DNA of 42,966 nt, from NCBI GenBank assembly GCA_002348825.1, contig DEBN01000062.1, forward strand, positions 1-42,966, in the 5' to 3' direction. The position numbers were made by a program, and so were the translations under genes. The notes under the pieces are model-generated. The model searched no databases, was not told where the DNA came from, and worked only from the letters and a program-made list of their open reading frames with translations. This stretch comes from Gammaproteobacteria bacterium UBA2955. GTDB lineage: Bacteria > Pseudomonadota > Gammaproteobacteria > Pseudomonadales > Azotimanducaceae. This document shows, one piece after another, positions 15,745 to 23,988 of the stretch (the first letter of the stretch is position 1; the number at the start of each line of letters is the position of its first letter).

Positions 15745-16538
15745 GGACACAAGTAGACGGCAACGAGGTGTTTTACGGTACTGGCAGCGGCGCGCCTGCT
15801 GACGATGCGCGGACATTGATTTTTGTTCATGGAGCCGGCTTTGATCACACGATCTGGGTGATGCCAGCGCGTTATTTTGCCCGACATGGCTGGCGCGTTG
15901 TGGCGGTGGATTTACCTGCACATGGGCGTAGCCAAGGAGCCGCGCTGACGTCGATCGAACAACTCGCGGATTGGCTGGCGCGACTCATAGACACGGTCAG
16001 TCCGAATCAGCGGGCAAGCGTTGTCGGGCACAGCATGGGTTCTTTGGTGGCGATGAGTGCGGCGGCGCGGTATGCCGGGAAGGTGGAAAAGCTCGCTTTA
16101 CTGGGCACCTCCGCACCCATGCCGGTCGCGGACGTGTTACTGAACGCGGCGAAGGACAATGACCAGGCCGCCATCGATATGACGAACACCTGGAGCCATA
16201 GTGTCGGGGGCAGCTTGGGCAGCAGCGAGAATCCGGGGCTGTCTAACTTGGCTGTGGGTGAGCGGCTGCTGCAACAGGCCGGCCCGGGTGTGTTTTATGC
16301 GGATCTGACGGCTTGCAACAACTTTAAAGCCGATGCGCTTGAGTTAATTGAGCAGCCGACATTAGTGCTTATTGGCGACGAAGACAGAATGACGCCGGCG
16401 CGAGCGGGCCTTGCTGTGGTAGATGCACTGCATAACGTGCAGCAGCGGCGGCTCCCCGGTTGTGGTCATTCGATGCTGTCAGAACAGCCGAATCAGGTGT
16501 TGGATGAGTTAGCGGCGTTTCTGCCCTTTGCGCCCTAA
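15741..16538 (+). CDS. Alpha/beta hydrolase
   Basis: This 265-residue alpha/beta hydrolase has FVHGAGFDHTIWVMPARYFA (28-47), VAVDLPAHGRSQG (54-66), the nucleophile Ser98 in VVGHSMGS, an acid in LIGDEDRMTP and a late catalytic His in PGCGHSMLSEQP. It is coupled to metY by an ATGA overlap. A link to homoserine ester metabolism is conceivable, since some acyltransferases share this fold, but its motifs are those of an ordinary esterase-type hydrolase. The substrate is unknown. Its stop interleaves with that of the next, convergent gene. Confidence 0.88.
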   Translation: MRTQVDGNEVFYGTGSGAPADDARTLIFVHGAGFDHTIWVMPARYFARHGWRVVAVDLPAHGRSQGAALTSIEQLADWLARLIDTVSPNQRASVVGHSMGSLVAMSAAARYAGKVEKLALLGTSAPMPVADVLLNAAKDNDQAAIDMTNTWSHSVGGSLGSSENPGLSNLAVGERLLQQAGPGVFYADLTACNNFKADALELIEQPTLVLIGDEDRMTPARAGLAVVDALHNVQQRRLPGCGHSMLSEQPNQVLDELAAFLPFAP

Positions 16539-17164
16539 TTCGCAGGCGCTGCTAACGTTAGAATGTGCGTCAGGGTAGCCGCCAAGAGGTGGTGCTTGCC
16601 GCTAAAAAAATGATCTGTGTCGGGAAGTTCGTGAGTTGATGCTTGGCTGAGAGCTGCAAAGGCAGTGGGGTCAACATAATCGTCAGCACTGCCATAGATG
16701 ATGTCCAACGGCGATGTGCTGGTCTCGATAGGACAGTACGCAACAGCATTCGGTGGCGCCACCAGGATCTGTCGCTGGACCTGAATGTGCTTGGCGCTGT
16801 GGCACACCACACTGGCACCGAATGAATAGCCTAGCGCAATCAACGGGCGTTCCGAGGCGTTGCGCCCCAACCATTCGACCGCGGCCGTGAGGTCCTCTGT
16901 TTCCGTCGGTGGATTGGTGTTGGGCAGATGCGCCCCCGCGCTGCCGCCGACCCCACGGAAATTAAAGCGCAACCAACCAAAACCCAAGCGCTCTGCGCAG
17001 TCAGCAGCTGTCTGTAATACTGCGTCGCGCATGGAACCACCATAGAGCGGGTGCGGGTGGCACATCACTAGTAAAGGAGTGTGGGCATGTCCGGCGTGAA
17101 GCTCCGTCTCTAACGGCCCTTGACTGCCATCCATATAAAACTGCTTTACGACGTTGCTTGACAT
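16535..17164 (-). CDS. Alpha/beta hydrolase (HPHPLYGGSM family)
   Basis: The 209-residue product is a short alpha/beta hydrolase of the group marked by CHPHPLYGGSMRDAVLQ (35-51). It also has RFNFRGVGGSAG (67-78) and the nucleophile elbow GYSFGA with Ser114. A late acid sits in YGSADDYVD, and the candidate His in DTDHFFSGKHH. Family members lack a lid and are often annotated as CocE/NonD-type or dienelactone-hydrolase-like. The substrate is not known. The start is an ATG at 17164 with a 264-base divergent gap to the GST gene. Confidence 0.85.
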   Translation of the reverse strand: MSSNVVKQFYMDGSQGPLETELHAGHAHTPLLVMCHPHPLYGGSMRDAVLQTAADCAERLGFGWLRFNFRGVGGSAGAHLPNTNPPTETEDLTAAVEWLGRNASERPLIALGYSFGASVVCHSAKHIQVQRQILVAPPNAVAYCPIETSTSPLDIIYGSADDYVDPTAFAALSQASTHELPDTDHFFSGKHHLLAATLTHILTLAAPAN

Positions 17165-17428
17165 AGGCTGGGTGCGGATTCGTTTGGCAAAAGTCTACTT
17201 TTTTTGCCGCCCCGGAGTCTCGACTTTTTCTCCGTGTATTTTGGTCGTTCCGCGGTGCGCGGTGAAGCACCTCTGTTGAGCTTACATTCCATAGTTTTGG
17301 AAGGTTCACTTGTTCGGGACACAAGGATCGCCATGGACCCGCCGTCGGCGTTCACAGGGAATTAGCAGCTGCAAGTCAAAGACCTAAGGGCGCGGTATAG
17401 TGGTCGTAATAAAATTCGAGGTTTAGAC

Positions 17429-18049
17429 GTGATCGATTTGTACACCTGGCCGACGCCAAATGGACGCAAAATTTCCATCGCGCTAGAAGAATTCGCTGCG
17501 CCTTATGCAGTGCACCCAGTAAATTTGCAAAACGAAGAACAGCTCGACGAGGATTTTCTTGCTATCAGTCCAAACAATAAGATTCCAGCCATCGTGGATC
17601 GGGAGAACGGGCAAACGCTTATGGAAAGTGGGGCAATTCTCATTTACTTGGCGGACAAATTTGATCGATTCTGGGGTGTGGAACGCTACGAGACGATGCA
17701 GTGGTTGATGCTGCAAATGGCGGGTATTGGGCCGATGCTCGGTCAAGTGCATTACTTCAGCAAATATAATTCGGGGAAGGCGCCTTATGCCGAAGAACGT
17801 TTTTATAACGAAGCCTTGCGTCTCTATGGAGTACTTGACCGTAGGCTGGCAAAAGGCGAGTTTCTCTGTGGTTCGTATTCGATAGCGGACATGGCTACTT
17901 GGCCGTGGATTTCGCGCTTTGAGTGGCAGCAAATTGATTTAGAGGCGTTCCCCAACGTGCGTCGCTGGTATCGGCAGATCGCTGGGCGTGCAGCAGTGCA
18001 GCAGGGTTATCACGTGCCTACGTACGTAAACGATATTCCTATGCCCTAG
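17429..18049 (+). CDS. Nu-class glutathione transferase, YfcG-like
   Basis: This 206-residue thioredoxin-fold GST closely resembles E. coli YfcG in its N-terminus: MIDLYTWPTPNGRKISIALE, then ISPNNKIPAIVDRENG (about 49-64) and LMESGAILIYLADKF. The TPNGRK segment provides the Thr and Asn that bind glutathione in Nu-class enzymes, which act mainly as disulfide-bond reductases with two GSH per site. The C-terminal helical domain includes YSIADMATWPWISRFEW. Start is GTG at 17429 behind CGAGG. It is one of two soluble GSTs in the window. Confidence 0.92.
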   Translation: MIDLYTWPTPNGRKISIALEEFAAPYAVHPVNLQNEEQLDEDFLAISPNNKIPAIVDRENGQTLMESGAILIYLADKFDRFWGVERYETMQWLMLQMAGIGPMLGQVHYFSKYNSGKAPYAEERFYNEALRLYGVLDRRLAKGEFLCGSYSIADMATWPWISRFEWQQIDLEAFPNVRRWYRQIAGRAAVQQGYHVPTYVNDIPMP

Positions 18050-18064
18050 CGCGATCAGTTTTAG

Positions 18065-18472
18065 TCACGAGGGCAGAATGGTGACCAAGGCGTTTTTTGT
18101 GCGCTCGAGCTCGGTCGCGGTATAGCGCTTCACTTGCCCGACGCCCCACACGGGCCCCGGCCAAGCGGCATCGGTTCGATACCGCGCAATGATATGAATA
18201 TGCAATTGTGGCACTTGGTTGCCGAGAGCCGCGACATTCATTTTATCTGCCTGGGTGTGTCGGGCCAGAGCCTCGCTGATGCGTAGGATGGCCCGATATG
18301 TGTGCTGTTGCTGTTGCTCACCCAATTCGTACAGCTCGGTTATATCGGGGACCTGCGGCACTAGGACTAGCCAGGGGAAACGTGCATCGTCCATTAGTAA
18401 AACTTGGCAGTCTGCTGCAGTGGTGATCAGGTGGGTGTCCTCGCGCAATTTTGGGTGCAGTTGGAAAGTCAT
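18065..18472 (-). CDS. HIT-family protein
   Basis: This 135-residue protein has the histidine-triad core QLHIHIIARYRTDAAWPGPV at about 89-108, preceded by KMNVAALGNQVP. The first His of the canonical HxHxH is Gln here; I recall this form being common in the proteobacterial subgroup that ends in PGPVWG. HIT proteins hydrolyse or transfer nucleotide phosphoesters, for example AMP-linked adducts. The substrate is unknown. It converges on the GST gene with a 15-base gap. Confidence 0.88.
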   Translation of the reverse strand: MTFQLHPKLREDTHLITTAADCQVLLMDDARFPWLVLVPQVPDITELYELGEQQQQHTYRAILRISEALARHTQADKMNVAALGNQVPQLHIHIIARYRTDAAWPGPVWGVGQVKRYTATELERTKNALVTILPS

Positions 18473-18510
18473 AGCAATAAATCCTCTTTAAGTAAGTTTC
18501 GACCGCAGGT

Positions 18511-18708
18511 TTAGGTGAACTCCAGCGCCATAAATATGCCTACCGCGATGGCTCCCCCCAGGGCGAAAATTTTTAAAAATACGGCGGCATCACTGGATTC
18601 GCCGGTTGCGGTTGCTTGTTCGTCGCCCGAACTACGCCGGCTGCCGATGGCGAACAACGCCAGCAGCAACAGGAGTATGGGCAGCAGATAGAGTAGAAAT
18701 GCGCGCAT
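18511..18708 (-). CDS. Small two-helix membrane protein
   Basis: The 65-residue product has an N-terminal Leu-rich transmembrane helix (YLLPILLLLLALFAIG, about 7-22), a polar Ser/Glu/Thr loop (about 23-41) and a second helix to the C-terminus (IFALGGAIAVGIFMAL). No family is recognised. Its frame, on the same strand and 38 bases upstream of the HIT gene, suggests co-transcription. Short hydrophobic frames can arise by chance, but the clean two-helix layout supports it. Confidence 0.6.
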   Translation of the reverse strand: MRAFLLYLLPILLLLLALFAIGSRRSSGDEQATATGESSDAAVFLKIFALGGAIAVGIFMALEFT

Positions 18709-18983
18709 GGTGTGATATTGGCTCGATTAAGTCTGTATGAGGAAATTTCTGATTTGCCACCGTGCCACGCTGATTTCGCAAAGGTCAAGACCACTGTCAG
18801 TTACGGCTCTACTGCGGCGTGGATTATCTAGGTTTACATCGATTGTTTTTGGCGGTTGTTTTTCTTGCAGGTGAGACCCAGTATATGCCCCGTCGCAAGG
18901 TCCGAGTTATCGAAAACATAGTTTTCACGCAGGCCGTGCGATTCTGAACTTCAAATACGAAATATTTAAGGTTTATTAATCCT

Positions 18984-20219
18984 ATGACACCAGAAGAGCG
19001 CGATGCGCCCATCTACGCGACGTTTACAGAGTTATACAGTCGGGGTTTTTCACTTGATATTGGAATTTGCGTTTTTGTCGCGGGTATCCACGTTGCTGCG
19101 ATCGCTTTGGGCGTGTGGGCGGCAGTTTTCGCCCCTGCAGATTGGGCGCTGGTAGCGGGAGTTTGGGCACTGAGCCATTTCGTGCTCGGCTCGGTATCGA
19201 CCACCCTCTATACCCACAGACTTATCACTCACAACGCCACGAAAAAGGTGTCGGCGCCGGTGCATCTGTTTTTCTGTGCGTTTGGTCAGATCTTTGGTGT
19301 CCAGGGCAGTGTCAGAGCATGGGCTGCTAACCACGTACTGCATCACGGGGTGGACCGCCACGGAAAAAAAGAAATCGATCCCTACAGTGCAACCTGGTTT
19401 CCGGACCCGTTGCGCAATTTTTTGTGGTCACACACGCTCACGCACTTGTTTAATCACCCAGAATCCGATGAGCGTCGCCGCGCCTACAAGGCCACTCGCC
19501 ACAAGGTGATCATGTGGCAGGACCGGTACTATGGCCTTTTGACCACCTTCTGGTTGTTTCTGTTCCCAATGGGGCTGGGTTATGCGTGGGGTGGTTGGTC
19601 AGGTTTTTTCGCCCTGCTGGCGGGCTCCATGATCGGCAGCGTTCTGGTCCAGCACAACACCTGGACAGTCAACAGCGTGACCCACATGTGGGGCTGGACA
19701 AAGGGACTTAGGAGTTCGGCGGCCAACAACTATGTTTGGTTGGGGCCGTTTGGCGAGGGCAACCACCACGGTGATCACCACGATCTACCGCGAGACTATC
19801 GCAATGGGTTTGGCTGGTCTGGCTGGTTACTTGACCCGACTCGCTACGGCATTCTACTGCTCCGCGCTCTGCGCCTTATTGGGCCGTTAAACAGGGCCAG
19901 CAAGCGCGAGGAGGCGGAGGTGCTGGCGTCGCGCAAATTAGCGAAGCTTGAAGCGCGCTCGAGGCTGTGCACGGAAGCGTCGGAGTTGTATCAACAGTTT
20001 GAAGCCCGGGTCTTGGAATTGCGTAAAGATTGGCTGGAAGCGGTGTCTCGTTGGGAGTCGTTGCGCAAAGAGTCCAAGTTGATGCAGCAGGCCACCGCTC
20101 GTCGCGATGAGATAGCTCATGAAATACGAGCCGCGAAGGCACTTGTCGAGGCACGGAAAGAAGAGTTTTTTGCGGCAGTAGAACGACTGCATGCCCAGAT
20201 TCCAAGTTACGCCAACTGA
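18984..20219 (+). CDS. Acyl-CoA delta-9-type fatty acid desaturase with C-terminal coiled coil
   Basis: This 411-residue membrane desaturase has the three histidine boxes of stearoyl-CoA-type enzymes: HRLITH (78-83), HVLHHGVDRH (117-126) and HHGDHH (261-266), together with QHNTWTVNSVTHMWG. Hydrophobic helices at about 25-70 and 185-225 place the boxes on the cytoplasmic face around a di-iron centre. Such enzymes introduce a double bond into saturated acyl chains. After the catalytic part (to about 290) there is a 110-residue highly charged helical tail rich in Glu, Lys, Arg and Ala, probably a coiled coil, which ordinary bacterial homologues lack. There is no fused cytochrome b5. Confidence 0.9.
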   Translation: MTPEERDAPIYATFTELYSRGFSLDIGICVFVAGIHVAAIALGVWAAVFAPADWALVAGVWALSHFVLGSVSTTLYTHRLITHNATKKVSAPVHLFFCAFGQIFGVQGSVRAWAANHVLHHGVDRHGKKEIDPYSATWFPDPLRNFLWSHTLTHLFNHPESDERRRAYKATRHKVIMWQDRYYGLLTTFWLFLFPMGLGYAWGGWSGFFALLAGSMIGSVLVQHNTWTVNSVTHMWGWTKGLRSSAANNYVWLGPFGEGNHHGDHHDLPRDYRNGFGWSGWLLDPTRYGILLLRALRLIGPLNRASKREEAEVLASRKLAKLEARSRLCTEASELYQQFEARVLELRKDWLEAVSRWESLRKESKLMQQATARRDEIAHEIRAAKALVEARKEEFFAAVERLHAQIPSYAN

Positions 20220-20256
20220 TCAATAAGCCTGCTCTATTCACGTAACGAGCGACTTG

Positions 20257-21711
20257 ATGCCGCTGCTGGACTGGATAGCTGCACATTGGGTGGCGGCATC
20301 GCTGTTATTGCTTTACGTGGCGGCGCTCATGTACAACGCATGGCTTGGCCAACGCGCCAGTGATTCGATCTCTGGATATTACCTAGGTGGCCGCCGTTTA
20401 GGCGGGTTCGCCATTGGCGTATCCTTTTTTGCGACCTTTGCGTCGACCAACAGCTATATCGGGCACGCTGGAAAGGGCTACGAATACGGCCTGCCATGGC
20501 TGGTGATGGCGTTCATGCTGGTGCTGTTCACCTATATCTCTTGGCGTTGGATTGGCCCTCGAACTCGGCGTATGGCGGCTGCTTTTGATGCTCTGACTCT
20601 GCCAGACTATCTTGCAGGCCGATTTCTTGGCACGAATGATCGGGAGCACCACCCGCTGCGCATCAGTTCCGGTTTAGTGATCGTCTTTTGCAGCATTTTA
20701 TATCTCATTGCGATCTTCAAAGGCGCGGGTCACCTATTCGCTTTATTTTTTGATATCAGCTATGAAGCAGCGGTCATGCTGGCGCTGATGATCGTAGTGA
20801 TCTATACCAGCGTCGGTGGTTTCGTCTCGGTTGTGCGCACCGATGTTATTCAAGGCGGTTTGATGGTGGTCGGTGCCGCTATGTTGTTCTATTTCGTCAC
20901 CAAGGCGGCCGGTGGCGTCGCTGCCATCGAGGTCTTGGCAGCACGCCCGGATCGTGCGTTTTTATTCGACTGGAACGGCGGTATACCGTTCGTAGTGTTA
21001 TTGGGGGTCGCGTTGTCCGGCTCGCTGAAATTGATCGTGGATCCTCGGCAACTGTCGCGCTTTTATGCGCTGCAAGACGATCGAGCGGTTAAGCAGGGGC
21101 TCTGGGTCGCGGTAATTGGTCTGGCTTTAGTTCAGGCGTGCTTGTACCCCATCGGCGTTTACGCCCATTTGTTGTTGGACAACATCAATGACACGGATCT
21201 TATTGTGCCGACATTGCTCAACGACGCCACAGTGTTCCCGCTTTGGGCTGCGGATTTTCTATTTGTAGCCATCGTCGCTGCCGCTATGTCCTCCATCGAC
21301 AGCGTATTGCTTGTGGCCGCGTCCACCGCGTATAAGAATGTATTGGCGCCCTTTAGCAACGCCGGGAGACCCTTGTTATGGACCAGGGTGGCGGTAGTTG
21401 TTCTTGCTTTGATCGCTGCGTTAGTTGCCCTCGAACCGCCCGGTGATATTTTACAAATCACTATTTTTTCTGGCAGCCTCTATGCCGCCTGTTTCTTCCC
21501 GGCCGTGGTTTTGGGTCTGTACTGGGCGAAAGGTCATGCTTTGTCGGTTATGGGTTCGATGCTCGCAGGCACGCTCACGCTGTTGCTCTGGCTTGCGTTT
21601 AACTTGAGCGGTGCCGTGCACGAGGTATTCCCTGCACTGGCTGTGTCGATGCTCACATACGTGGTTTTGAGCCTGCCCCAGAGCGCTACTTCGCGGCCGG
21701 CTGATCTATGA
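20257..21711 (+). CDS. Sodium:solute symporter family protein
   Basis: This 484-residue polytopic protein belongs to the SSS family. Characteristic parts are the early GYYLGGRRLGGFAIGVSFFA, STNSYIGHAGKGYEYGLPWL, and the Ser/Thr-rich Na-binding helix AAAMSSIDSVLLVAASTAY late in the protein. About 13 transmembrane helices are visible. It should import a small organic solute with sodium; the substrate cannot be named. The ATG at 20257 is preferred over the TTG at 20254. It follows the desaturase gene by 37 bases on the same strand, so they may share a transcript. Confidence 0.9.
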   Translation: MPLLDWIAAHWVAASLLLLYVAALMYNAWLGQRASDSISGYYLGGRRLGGFAIGVSFFATFASTNSYIGHAGKGYEYGLPWLVMAFMLVLFTYISWRWIGPRTRRMAAAFDALTLPDYLAGRFLGTNDREHHPLRISSGLVIVFCSILYLIAIFKGAGHLFALFFDISYEAAVMLALMIVVIYTSVGGFVSVVRTDVIQGGLMVVGAAMLFYFVTKAAGGVAAIEVLAARPDRAFLFDWNGGIPFVVLLGVALSGSLKLIVDPRQLSRFYALQDDRAVKQGLWVAVIGLALVQACLYPIGVYAHLLLDNINDTDLIVPTLLNDATVFPLWAADFLFVAIVAAAMSSIDSVLLVAASTAYKNVLAPFSNAGRPLLWTRVAVVVLALIAALVALEPPGDILQITIFSGSLYAACFFPAVVLGLYWAKGHALSVMGSMLAGTLTLLLWLAFNLSGAVHEVFPALAVSMLTYVVLSLPQSATSRPADL

Positions 21712-21856
21712 CGCAATTAGACAAGCTTGGTGCGTTACTTTTCGGCGCTACAGTGAGGTATCCGTTAGCGCGCCGGCGTTGAGCGCGGTGAGTAGCAGGG
21801 ATGGGTTGTTGCGCGAACCACTGCGAGAGCCTTACGCCCCCGCAGTGCCTAGCGAC

Positions 21857-22471
21857 CTATTGCTCGGCAGTCACTCGCTGCATAGCCGGACGTTCGGCAA
21901 GCATTTCCATTAAAGCTTTAATTCGTGGGTACTCTGCGAGAATGTCTTGATTAAACATTTTCTGTGCGGTGCCGCTGATGAAACCGAAAGAATAGTAAGT
22001 GTATAAATCTGCAAGGGTGAACGTATCGCCCGCTGCGTAGGGATTGCAAACCATCAACTGATCTACCGCTTGCATACCCCGTGCGAGGTCTTTTTCTGTG
22101 CTTTCCTTGGTTTCGTCGCTCACGGAACCACCGAAAAAAGCCTCGGCGATGCAACGACGGGCAACCAACTCGGTGTCGAGCTTTATGTGGCAGATGAGTT
22201 CCATAACTTTGCCCGCTGCAAAAGGATCTGTCGGCAACATGGGATTGTTGGGGCTGAGTTTTTCTAGATAGGTCGCAATGGCGATGGATTCAGACATGAA
22301 GTGCCCGTCGACCTCGATGGACGGCATCTTACCCATAGGCGAGCGAGCCAGGTTGTCCTCCTTCTGGGTGGGTGGGGCTTTGACCTCTTCAAACTCTAAC
22401 CCTTTCTCGATCAGCAGGGCCTTGGTCAGGCTGTAGTAGTTGCTCATTCTTAAACCGTAAAGTTTGATCAT
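21857..22471 (-). CDS. Glutathione S-transferase
   Basis: This 204-residue cytosolic GST has a thioredoxin-fold N-terminus: MIKLYGLRMSNYYSLTKALL, with SPMGKMPSIEVDGHFMSESI at about 44-63 carrying the cis-Pro and the SES motif that binds the gamma-glutamyl part. An all-helical C-terminal domain follows, including DTFTLADLYTYYSFGF. The class is not clear, as it lacks the Nu-class TPNG motif. A strong AAGGGGGAA Shine-Dalgarno precedes the ATG. It is divergent from the Sir2 gene with 127 bases between. Confidence 0.9.
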   Translation of the reverse strand: MIKLYGLRMSNYYSLTKALLIEKGLEFEEVKAPPTQKEDNLARSPMGKMPSIEVDGHFMSESIAIATYLEKLSPNNPMLPTDPFAAGKVMELICHIKLDTELVARRCIAEAFFGGSVSDETKESTEKDLARGMQAVDQLMVCNPYAAGDTFTLADLYTYYSFGFISGTAQKMFNQDILAEYPRIKALMEMLAERPAMQRVTAEQ

Positions 22472-22598
22472 AGTTCCCCCTTTTTGGATTTTTATAGCTG
22501 GTCCATTGATGAATCGCTTCGCATGCGAGAGTCTAGCGGATTCCCCGCCTAAAGTAAGAGCGGCCGGGCCGAGCTGAGTAACAACGAGGTGGTTTTAA

Positions 22599-23441
22599 GT
22601 GGCAGAAATTGACCGAAGCGCCCGAGCGGCGTCGGATCTGCAGCAAATTGCGGAGGTTGTCGGTCGATGCTCTAGAGTTCTGGTGATCAGCGGTGCAGGG
22701 CTAAGCACAGCCTCTGGGATATCGGATTATCGAGATCAGGCCGGTGTTTGGAAACGCCCACGGCCGGTCCAACATCAAGCTTTTGTGCAACACCTGCATT
22801 GGCGCCAACGCTACTGGGCACGCAGTCAGCTGGGATACCCGGCATTTGCTCAAGCGCAGCCAAATGACGCGCATAGTGCGTTAGTCGAACTCGAGCAACG
22901 CGGCCAGGTTTTTGCGGTTATCACGCAGAATGTCGACCGGCTGCATCAACGTGCTGGACAGCAGCGGGTGCTGGATTTGCATGGACGTTTAGACCGGGTT
23001 CGATGTTTGGATTGTGGGCGGCAGCTGGAGCGAAACGTTGTGCAGGATTGGCTGCAACGGCAGAATCCGTGGCTTAACGAGGCCCGATTTACGCCTGCAC
23101 CCGACGGCGATGCGGACATAGAGTTGGATTTTAGTCGCGTCAAAATACCCCACTGTCCGGATTGCGACGGTGTATTGAAGCCGGATGTCGTGTTTTTCGG
23201 TGATGCCGTGCCAAAAGCCGATGTTGAGCGAGGTTATCGCTGGGTCGAGCAAGCCCAAGCCGTCTTGGTTTTGGGTTCTTCGCTGATGGTTTATTCGAGC
23301 TTCCGTTATGTCCGTAAAGCCCATGAATTGGGTATGCCGGTGATGGCGATCAACCAGGGCAAAACCCGAGCGGATGAACTGTTTTCGCATAAAGCCGATG
23401 TGGATTGTGTCGGTGGCTTGGAAAAGCTGTTGGACTGCTGA
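22599..23441 (+). CDS. NAD-dependent protein deacylase, Sir2 family
   Basis: The 280-residue sirtuin has the NAD motif VISGAGLSTASGISDYRDQ (about 28-46), TQNVDRLHQRAG, the catalytic His in LDLHGRLDRVRC, a zinc ribbon with CLDC and CPDC cysteine pairs separated by about 50 residues, and GSSLMVYSSF. It should remove acetyl or acyl groups from lysines, producing nicotinamide and O-acyl-ADP-ribose. Start is GTG at 22599. It lacks the Ala-Tyr-x-x-Arg pocket of SIRT5-like desuccinylases as far as I can see. It overlaps or nearly abuts the DUF6491-like gene. Confidence 0.93.
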   Translation: MAEIDRSARAASDLQQIAEVVGRCSRVLVISGAGLSTASGISDYRDQAGVWKRPRPVQHQAFVQHLHWRQRYWARSQLGYPAFAQAQPNDAHSALVELEQRGQVFAVITQNVDRLHQRAGQQRVLDLHGRLDRVRCLDCGRQLERNVVQDWLQRQNPWLNEARFTPAPDGDADIELDFSRVKIPHCPDCDGVLKPDVVFFGDAVPKADVERGYRWVEQAQAVLVLGSSLMVYSSFRYVRKAHELGMPVMAINQGKTRADELFSHKADVDCVGGLEKLLDC

Positions 23442-23452
23442 ATAATGCGCCA

Positions 23453-23983
23453 ATGAAGATGCTAATGGTAAGCCTAATCCTAGGGTTTATGAGTGCTGTT
23501 GTAGCTCATGCTCAGGGAACTGAGACTGTCGATGAGCTCAGTGTCCTGGAAGTCCTCGAGCGGGAGGCGTCGCAACGCGATTACGTCAAAAAGGTCAATT
23601 GTTTGAATGTCCGGCAAATACGCGATACTCAGGTATTAGACTCGAGACACGTCGCGTTCAAAATGGGCAAAGACGAGTACTATTTAGTGCAATTCAAAAA
23701 GCAATGCCACGGCTTACGTACAAACAGCTCAGTCCGGCTCGATATCCGCAACAGTCGATTGTGCAAACACGATTCTATACAAGGCTTTGATCCAGACAGC
23801 ATGATGGGCATGCGCGAAGGCCTTCGTTGTGCGATTCCCGGTTTTACTCAAGTTACGAAAGCCCAGGTAGGACAGCTTAAAGTCAGCTTAAAAGATCAGC
23901 GCCAACGCGCCAGAGAGCTGGCCAAGGAGCAGCGACGCAAAGTTCGAGAGGAGCGTCGCGCTCGGCGTCAGGCAAAGTCTTAA
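23453..23983 (+). CDS. Exported DUF6491-like protein
   Basis: The 176-residue product begins with a signal peptide (MKMLMVSLILGFMSAVVAHA). A domain with NCLNVRQIRDTQVLDSRHVA and CHGLRTN-type cysteines, and then RLCKHDSIQGF, follows; this resembles DUF6491, a periplasmic family of unknown function. The C-terminal 40 residues are strongly basic and helical (KEQRRKVREERRARRQAK), an unusual addition that could bind nucleic acid or acidic polymers. ATG 23453 is chosen because it begins the signal peptide; the frame extends upstream to 23405 inside the sirtuin gene. Confidence 0.75.
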   Translation: MKMLMVSLILGFMSAVVAHAQGTETVDELSVLEVLEREASQRDYVKKVNCLNVRQIRDTQVLDSRHVAFKMGKDEYYLVQFKKQCHGLRTNSSVRLDIRNSRLCKHDSIQGFDPDSMMGMREGLRCAIPGFTQVTKAQVGQLKVSLKDQRQRARELAKEQRRKVREERRARRQAKS

Positions 23984-23988
23984 CTGCG

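Noticed and set aside
17287..17302. TTCCA...TGGAA dyad in the hydrolase/GST gap
   Set aside because: Five-base arms with a six-base spacer are expected by chance in a gap this size; no regulator gene is adjacent.
17001..17324. A 107-codon minus-strand frame across the hydrolase/GST gap
   Set aside because: It overlaps the start of the hydrolase gene in another frame and has composition of non-coding sequence.
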